Source: Pedobacter steynii
GTDB taxonomy: Bacteria > Bacteroidota > Bacteroidia > Sphingobacteriales > Sphingobacteriaceae
NCBI RefSeq assembly: GCF_900103665.1
Contig: NZ_FNGY01000005.1
Span: 92,325 to 156,324, forward strand
Length of the DNA: 64,000 bases
Direction of reading: 5' to 3'
The position numbers and the translations under genes were made by a program. This document shows, in pieces, positions 59,749 through 64,000 of this stretch. Each line of letters starts with the position of its first letter. Positions within the stretch are counted from its first letter, which is position 1. Below the pieces are notes generated by a model that did not search any database, had not been told where the DNA came from, and was given only the letters and a program-made list of their open reading frames with translations.

Positions 59749-59878
59749 TGCAAAACGCAGAACCTGTATTGCGGTTCTCGTAATGGAGGGAAGGAAAGGG
59801 GAAGGGCGTTTGGCTAAGCAGATCAGGTAAATAATTGATGGTTATCTTTAATCAGTAACGCTTTATAAAGTATTAAAA

Positions 59879-59970
59879 ATAAAAAGGTGTATGTTGTGAG
59901 AAGGCCTTAGGAAGTTTTGTCCTTTTCAGGACAAAAGATTCCAGCCTTCGAATAATATACACCTTTTTAT
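59879..59970. other. Nested 92-base stem-loop, structured element or terminator
   Basis: Paired segments from outside inward are 59879-59892 with 59957-59970 (14 bp), 59900-59905 with 59944-59949 (GAAGGC/GCCTTC), 59910-59913 with 59939-59942 (GGAA/TTCC), and 59915-59923 with 59928-59936 (TTTTGTCCT/AGGACAAAA). The loop is TTTC. The outer rim ends in an A-run and a T-run, so it can end transcription from pepP or from the fucose operon. The layered form with internal loops also resembles a small structured RNA or a MITE-like palindrome. Confidence 0.65.
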
Positions 59971-60000
59971 GATTTAATCTCTCCGGGCAATACTCCGGAA

Positions 60001-61776
60001 CTAAATTGCGGCAGTATATGTTTTCAACCAAGCCACCTCTTCTGTATTTAAAAGTGGACTTAGACGTTCAAATACCAACGCATTGTAACTATTCAGCCAA
60101 TCTAACTGACCTTGTTCCAATAAATCCTTTTGCACAATAGCGGTACTGATCGGAGCAATGGTTAAAGATTCAAAAGCATAGAATTCGTTAAACTCATTGC
60201 TGATGTCTTTAATCGTGTTTACGAGGTTTTCTATGCGGACACCGTGTTTTCCTGGTCGGTATACTCCGGGTTCGATAGACGTGATCATTCCAAGCTCTAT
60301 GGCTACAGGAACAGCAGTTGGGTTAAAAGTATGAGGTCCTTCATGAACATTCAGGAAATAGCCAACCCCATGACCTGTTCCATGTCCGTAATTGATGGCA
60401 TAATCCCATAATGGCTTGCGGGTGATGGCATCAATCTGATAACCACAGGTTCCTTTAGGGAAACGCAATTTACAGCCGTCAATCATTCCTTTTAATACCA
60501 GGGTATAATCTGTTTTTTCTTCTTCAGTATTGTTTCCCATTGGAATGGTGCGGGTGATATCCGTTGTACCGTAAAAATACTGACCTCCGGAATCCAGCAG
60601 GAATAAACCTTCTTCTTTTATTTCTACATCGCTTTCTTCAGATGGGCCGTAATGAGGTAGGGCACCATGCGCTTTATAGGCACTGATGGTATTGAAGCTG
60701 TCGCCCACAAACCCTTCCTGTGCAGCTCTGAACTTACGCAGTTCAGCAGCGGCGGAAAGTTCGGTAATGGTGATTTTACCTATGTTTTCTGACAACCATT
60801 TTAAGAAACGGGTGATGGCAACTCCATCTTTCGCCATTGCGGTACGGGTATTGGCCAGCTCTGTTTCATTCTTAATGGCCTTTAGATTGGTAGAAGGATT
60901 GGTGTCTTTGATCACTTTTACGGAGGCAGGCAGAAGTTTTGCAAAGGCCAGGCAGTTGCGCTTAGGATCAATGAATATAGAAGTGTTTTCAGGAATTGTG
61001 GATAACGCAGATTCGATGTCTTCGTAAGGCATCACCTGAACACCACTGGACGCAAGTTGTTCTTTTTCAACTGCACTGAGTTTATCAGGGTTAATGAAGA
61101 TGGTGGCTTTATCCTGGCCTATTAAGGCAAAGCTAAGCACAACAGGGTTGTAGCTCACATCTTTTCCACGGATGTTGAATAACCAGGCCATATCGTCAAG
61201 AGAAGAAATCAGGTGATAGGCTGCGCCTTTTCTCTGAAGCTCCGCTCTTACTTCAGAGAGTTTTGATGCTACAGATTGTCCGATGTGTTGTTCTTCAATC
61301 AGAAAGGCTTTTTCTGCAGGTAGGGCAGGTCTGTTTTCCCAAATAGGACTAAGGTAATCTTTATCGCTTAGCTGGATATCTTTGATGGAGAATTGCTGCG
61401 TAAAGAGATCTCCTAAAAGGATGGAAAGGAGTTTTTCATTTGTCGCAACAACAGCGCCTTTATCCAGCTTCTCAACCAGCCACTGAAGGTACTCCGGAGC
61501 ATGTTGTATTTTTTGTTTAACCAGCTCAAAACCGCTGTTTTCCAATTGTTCTGTTGCCTGCTCAAAATAACGGAAGTCTGCCCACAGGCCCGCAAAATCA
61601 TGAGTAATGACTAAAGTTCCTGCTGATCCTGTAAAGCCGGAAGCAAAAGGAATACACTTGTAATGGTTGGGTAAGTATTCACTGATATGTGGATCTGCTG
61701 AAGGGATAATATAAGCCTGTACATTGTCGGCCTTCATTTGTTTACGTATCTCGCTTAATTTTTCCTGATATGTCAT
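60001..61776 (-). CDS. Aminopeptidase P (Xaa-Pro aminopeptidase, M24B)
   Basis: The 591-residue protein has two creatinase-like N-terminal domains (about 1-310) and the pita-bread M24 catalytic domain (about 310-530). All five metal ligands are visible: LLDSGGQYFYGTTDITRTI (two Asp), GHGTGHGVGYFLNVHEGP (His), ITSIEPGVY (Glu) and HGVRIENL (Glu). It releases an N-terminal residue preceding proline and works in the cytoplasm; no signal peptide is present. This three-domain length is typical of the APP1-type enzyme. Its stop is 30 bases from the nested stem-loop. Confidence 0.96.
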   Translation of the reverse strand: MTYQEKLSEIRKQMKADNVQAYIIPSADPHISEYLPNHYKCIPFASGFTGSAGTLVITHDFAGLWADFRYFEQATEQLENSGFELVKQKIQHAPEYLQWLVEKLDKGAVVATNEKLLSILLGDLFTQQFSIKDIQLSDKDYLSPIWENRPALPAEKAFLIEEQHIGQSVASKLSEVRAELQRKGAAYHLISSLDDMAWLFNIRGKDVSYNPVVLSFALIGQDKATIFINPDKLSAVEKEQLASSGVQVMPYEDIESALSTIPENTSIFIDPKRNCLAFAKLLPASVKVIKDTNPSTNLKAIKNETELANTRTAMAKDGVAITRFLKWLSENIGKITITELSAAAELRKFRAAQEGFVGDSFNTISAYKAHGALPHYGPSEESDVEIKEEGLFLLDSGGQYFYGTTDITRTIPMGNNTEEEKTDYTLVLKGMIDGCKLRFPKGTCGYQIDAITRKPLWDYAINYGHGTGHGVGYFLNVHEGPHTFNPTAVPVAIELGMITSIEPGVYRPGKHGVRIENLVNTIKDISNEFNEFYAFESLTIAPISTAIVQKDLLEQGQLDWLNSYNALVFERLSPLLNTEEVAWLKTYTAAI

Positions 61777-61890
61777 GGTTTAATTTTTAATAGCTAATCG
61801 CGTTAACGCAAATCTATGGAATTTAATTCCTGTATAAATGGGCAGGTATCTTTTTTTCGGACAATTCAGGATTGTGATATGGGGTTAAAG

Positions 61891-61979
61891 TTATCCACAG
61901 TAATTGTGAATAACTTTGTTTGTTTGCGATGTAAGTGGCAGGTAGTCATTTGAATGTGGGATATTTTCTTTGTGGATAA
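61891..61979. promoter_or_regulatory. Cluster of three DnaA boxes
   Basis: TTATCCACA at 61891-61899 is a perfect DnaA box. TGTGAATAA at 61905-61913 is TTATTCACA on the other strand, also a consensus match. TGTGGATAA at 61971-61979 is a second perfect box on the other strand. They lie in the gap between pepP and porP. The two genes are both on the minus strand and dnaA is not nearby. Confidence 0.5.
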
Positions 61980-62101
61980 CGGTCCTGTAACTCGTCCTTG
62001 TAAAGCCGGTCAGGAAACTAAAATGGGGAATGAGATTTAAAGGGAGTATTTACCCGTAGACAGGAAATTACAATTAGGGATGGCTTTAGGGCTAAATAAA
62101 A

Positions 62102-62133
62102 CGGGGGAGGAATTCCTGTTGAATCCTCCCCCG
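62102..62133 (-). terminator. Rho-independent terminator of the PorP/CHU_C unit
   Basis: CGGGGGAGGA (62102-62111) pairs with TCCTCCCCCG (62124-62133). On the minus strand the stem is followed by TTTTATTT. It lies 33 bases after the porP stop codon. Confidence 0.85.
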
Positions 62134-62165
62134 GTAATGGGTTGTTTTCCTAAAAAGGAAATTGA

Positions 62166-63056
62166 TTATTTACCTAAACTTAATCTTAGGTTGAGTTCAA
62201 AACTGCCATTGGTATATCCGCTCAAGGCAGATGTTTGTGTGGTATACATTCCGCTAACCAGGTATTTCTTTCTGAAATCCATTCCCAGTCCGAAGGTGGC
62301 ACTTTCGGTGCTGTGGTATAAGCCCATTATGAACACCTGTTTATTGGCGATTTCCAGTTGTGCACCTGCATCCCAGATGTTGTCAAAGCCTTTAACACCT
62401 CTGTAAGCTACTTTAGGCTCCAGGTCCAGTCCGTCTAATCCTTCGCTGATGTGCAGTTTATAACTTGCTGCGGCATAAAAGGTCGTCACATCGGCAAGTT
62501 TGATCACATCCTTTTTAAGCACGCTTTTCAGGTTCGGGATGGATGCCTGCACGCTTAGCTTGTCGGAAGTATAGGCGATTCCGAAATCGCCATCCAGATA
62601 GGTCTTTCTGTCGTTGTACTGACCTACCATGGGATCATTTGGATTGCCATAGATATCGCTGGTTTCCAGGCGCTGGTTCATGAAACCCAGGGATACACCA
62701 AAATGCAACTGGTCATTTTTTTCACTGAGCTTCAGGTGATAGGCATAACTTCCCACTACTCTGGTCTGTCTTTGCAGACCTGCACTTTCGTGATAAACGT
62801 TTAGTCCTATTCCGACTTTGTTGAACCCATAATCGCCGGTGATGCTTTGGGTAAGTGGAGAACCGGGAACATTGCTCCATAGTTTCCGATAGGCAGCGTT
62901 GATTTTCATCCCTTCAGTGCTGCCGGCAAAGGCCGGGTTAATGAGGTACTGGTTGCTGTAATATTGTGCTGCCAGCGGGTTTAACTGTGCCTGGCTTTTA
63001 GTACTTATGGTGAAACCCATAAGTACTAATGCTAAGAATTTATATTTTGTTTTCAT
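62166..63056 (-). CDS. PorP/SprF-family type IX secretion outer-membrane protein
   Basis: The 296-residue protein has a signal peptide (MKTKYKFLALVLMGFTISTKSQAQ). The PorP/SprF signature follows: LNPLAAQYYSNQYLINPAFAGSTEGMKINAAYRKLW, FNKVGIGLNVYHESAGL, QLHFGVSLGFMNQR and GLGMDFRKKYLVSGMYT. These barrel proteins partner with large CHU_C/SprB-like surface proteins secreted by the type IX system and can mediate attachment or gliding. The gene immediately upstream on the same strand, 35 bases away, encodes just such a protein, so they form a functional pair. It ends at a strong terminator. Confidence 0.94.
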   Translation of the reverse strand: MKTKYKFLALVLMGFTISTKSQAQLNPLAAQYYSNQYLINPAFAGSTEGMKINAAYRKLWSNVPGSPLTQSITGDYGFNKVGIGLNVYHESAGLQRQTRVVGSYAYHLKLSEKNDQLHFGVSLGFMNQRLETSDIYGNPNDPMVGQYNDRKTYLDGDFGIAYTSDKLSVQASIPNLKSVLKKDVIKLADVTTFYAAASYKLHISEGLDGLDLEPKVAYRGVKGFDNIWDAGAQLEIANKQVFIMGLYHSTESATFGLGMDFRKKYLVSGMYTTQTSALSGYTNGSFELNLRLSLGK

Positions 63057-63091
63057 CTTAATGATGTTTTATTTTAAATAGCGGATTAATC

Positions 63092-64000
63092 TTAATTCTC
63101 TCTGACTACAGTGATAAAGCCTTTGAATTTCGGACGGGCTGTACCGAAGTCCAGCACAAAATAGTAGGTGCCTTCAGACAGTGCGGTTCCGTTCAGGGTA
63201 CCATCCCAGCTGTTGTCATATCCTTTTTTGCTGTAGATTGGTCTGCCCGACTTGTCAAATATTTTCACCTCATTGTTCGGATAGAAATCGATGTTGTCAA
63301 TCATCCATTTGTCATTGTATCCGTCTCCGTTAGGGGATAAAATATTGGTGGCTTTCACTTTCGCATAGTCCTCCACTACCGTTACGGTAAAGGTTTGGGT
63401 ATCTGTACATCCGCTGCCATTTGTTGCCGTTACCGTGTAAGTCGTGGTTTCCCTTGGTCTTACCGTTAGCGTGGCCGTGTTTTGTCCGCTGATGATGCTG
63501 CTATGGGCAGCCCATACATAAGATACGCCACCTGTTGCTGTCAGTTGCAGGGTTTCTCCCTTACTCACTTCTGTGCCTGAAGCTGTGGTATTGGTTCCTA
63601 TGTTTGCTGCAATGGTGATGACAGGTAGAGGGTTCACCGTGATGACAAAAGTTCTGCTGTACGTATCCACACCTGTGTTGTCTGTTCCGCCATTATCTTT
63701 TACCGTTACGGTAATGGTTGCTGTTCCTGAAGCGCCGCTTCTTACACGGTAGCTGATGTTTCCGCTGCTGCCGGTTTTAGTCGCAGTGATGTTCTGGAAC
63801 AGGTTATTGTTACTGCTTGTTGCGGTAATGGTGGTGGTTTGGGCCGTTTCCGGACCGGCAGAGATTCCTGTTAAAGCTACATTCTGGGCAGCCGTGGTAT
63901 AACAGATGGTCTGGCTGTTGATTGGATCCAGGGTTGGGATTTCATTGACATCGCTGATGCTGATGTTAAAGCTTTTTTCCAGACTGAAACCATATTGGGT
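63092..64000 (-). CDS. Large surface protein with CHU_C (type B T9SS) C-terminal domain, 5' truncated
   Basis: The frame is open from the right edge of the window through to the stop near 63092, so this is the C-terminal part of a much longer protein. It carries cadherin-like/Ig-like repeats (NISISDVNEIPTLDPINSQT, GTATITVTVKDNGGTDN, TFVITVNPLPVITIAANIGT). A gliding-motility-associated C-terminal domain follows (ATNILSPNGDGYNDKWMIDNIDFYPNNEVKIFDKSGRPIYS, GTYYFVLDFG). That domain directs export by the type IX secretion system. It is paired with the downstream porP/sprF gene, the usual arrangement for such adhesins. Confidence 0.95.
   Translation of the reverse strand, partial: TQYGFSLEKSFNISISDVNEIPTLDPINSQTICYTTAAQNVALTGISAGPETAQTTTITATSSNNNLFQNITATKTGSSGNISYRVRSGASGTATITVTVKDNGGTDNTGVDTYSRTFVITVNPLPVITIAANIGTNTTASGTEVSKGETLQLTATGGVSYVWAAHSSIISGQNTATLTVRPRETTTYTVTATNGSGCTDTQTFTVTVVEDYAKVKATNILSPNGDGYNDKWMIDNIDFYPNNEVKIFDKSGRPIYSKKGYDNSWDGTLNGTALSEGTYYFVLDFGTARPKFKGFITVVREN

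Noticed and set aside
59361..59817. Reading frames on both strands running through the long inverted repeat
   Set aside because: Their similar peptides arise only because the palindrome is read in both directions; upstream they are shadows of the SDR gene.
61777..62165. Replication origin at the DnaA boxes
   Set aside because: No dnaA, dnaN or AT-rich unwinding tract nearby, and flanking gene directions look convergent, not divergent; kept only as a DnaA-box cluster.
1..64000. tRNA, rRNA, CRISPR arrays and insertion sequences
   Set aside because: I scanned for cloverleaf-like ends, regularly spaced direct repeats and transposase motifs and found none convincing.

Overview
The window looks like chromosomal DNA from a Bacteroidota bacterium of the family Sphingobacteriaceae, most likely Pedobacter or a close relative. 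The signs are a FecR/SusC/SusD locus, PorP/SprF and CHU_C-type secretion proteins, DUF6266, DUF6427, DUF4834, DUF2480, DUF3108 and DUF3109 proteins, and promoters of the TAnnTTTG type. I saw no rRNA, tRNA, CRISPR array, insertion sequence or prophage.

Layout. 1-6302: the end of a FecR anti-sigma factor, then a SusC/SusD outer-membrane uptake pair and a DUF4369 protein. 6451-8168: a small accessory patch with an XRE regulator that appears frameshifted and a DUF6266-acetyltransferase fusion. 8571-13719: uvrB, a YwbE-like gene, DUF4834 and a large YfhO membrane protein. 13936-24634: tagaturonate reductase, then a fucoside-degrading set (GH29, GH95, GH20) with an AraC regulator and a divergent aldo/keto reductase-alcohol dehydrogenase pair. 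24779-27597: a TonB siderophore receptor with two palindromic operator-like sites, and a small membrane protein. 27820-36655: an A/T-rich accessory island with a tail-fibre-like secreted protein, an RHS-core protein with a toxin-like C-terminus, an overlapping lipoprotein that may be its immunity protein, and a second RHS-like giant without the core. 36848-47634: mostly housekeeping envelope genes (LpxH-like phosphoesterase, glycosyltransferase, CoaX, an outer-membrane protein, LptC, PpiD-like isomerase, conserved DUFs, RfbA). 47720-50667: a second tail-fibre-like protein, an AraC regulator and a short-chain dehydrogenase. 50924-59657: a compact L-fucose catabolic cluster. 59661-59970: two striking palindromic elements. 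60001-64000 (minus strand): aminopeptidase P, a gap with three DnaA boxes, PorP/SprF, and the C-terminal part of a large CHU_C protein.

How the genes work together. The best-integrated system is fucose use. Secreted fucosidases and a hexosaminidase release sugar, FucP imports L-fucose and a mutarotase epimerises it. A dehydrogenase, a lactonase, a UxaA-type dehydratase, a second dehydrogenase and an FAH-family hydrolase are then predicted to carry it without phosphorylation to pyruvate and lactate. A 23-base motif occurs four times, before both GH29 genes, before fucP, and between the AraC gene and the aldo/keto reductase. Each copy lies exactly 30 bases upstream of a -7-like box, which suggests that two loci about 30 kb apart form one activator-controlled regulon. 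The other candidate system is the RHS toxin with its overlapping lipoprotein.
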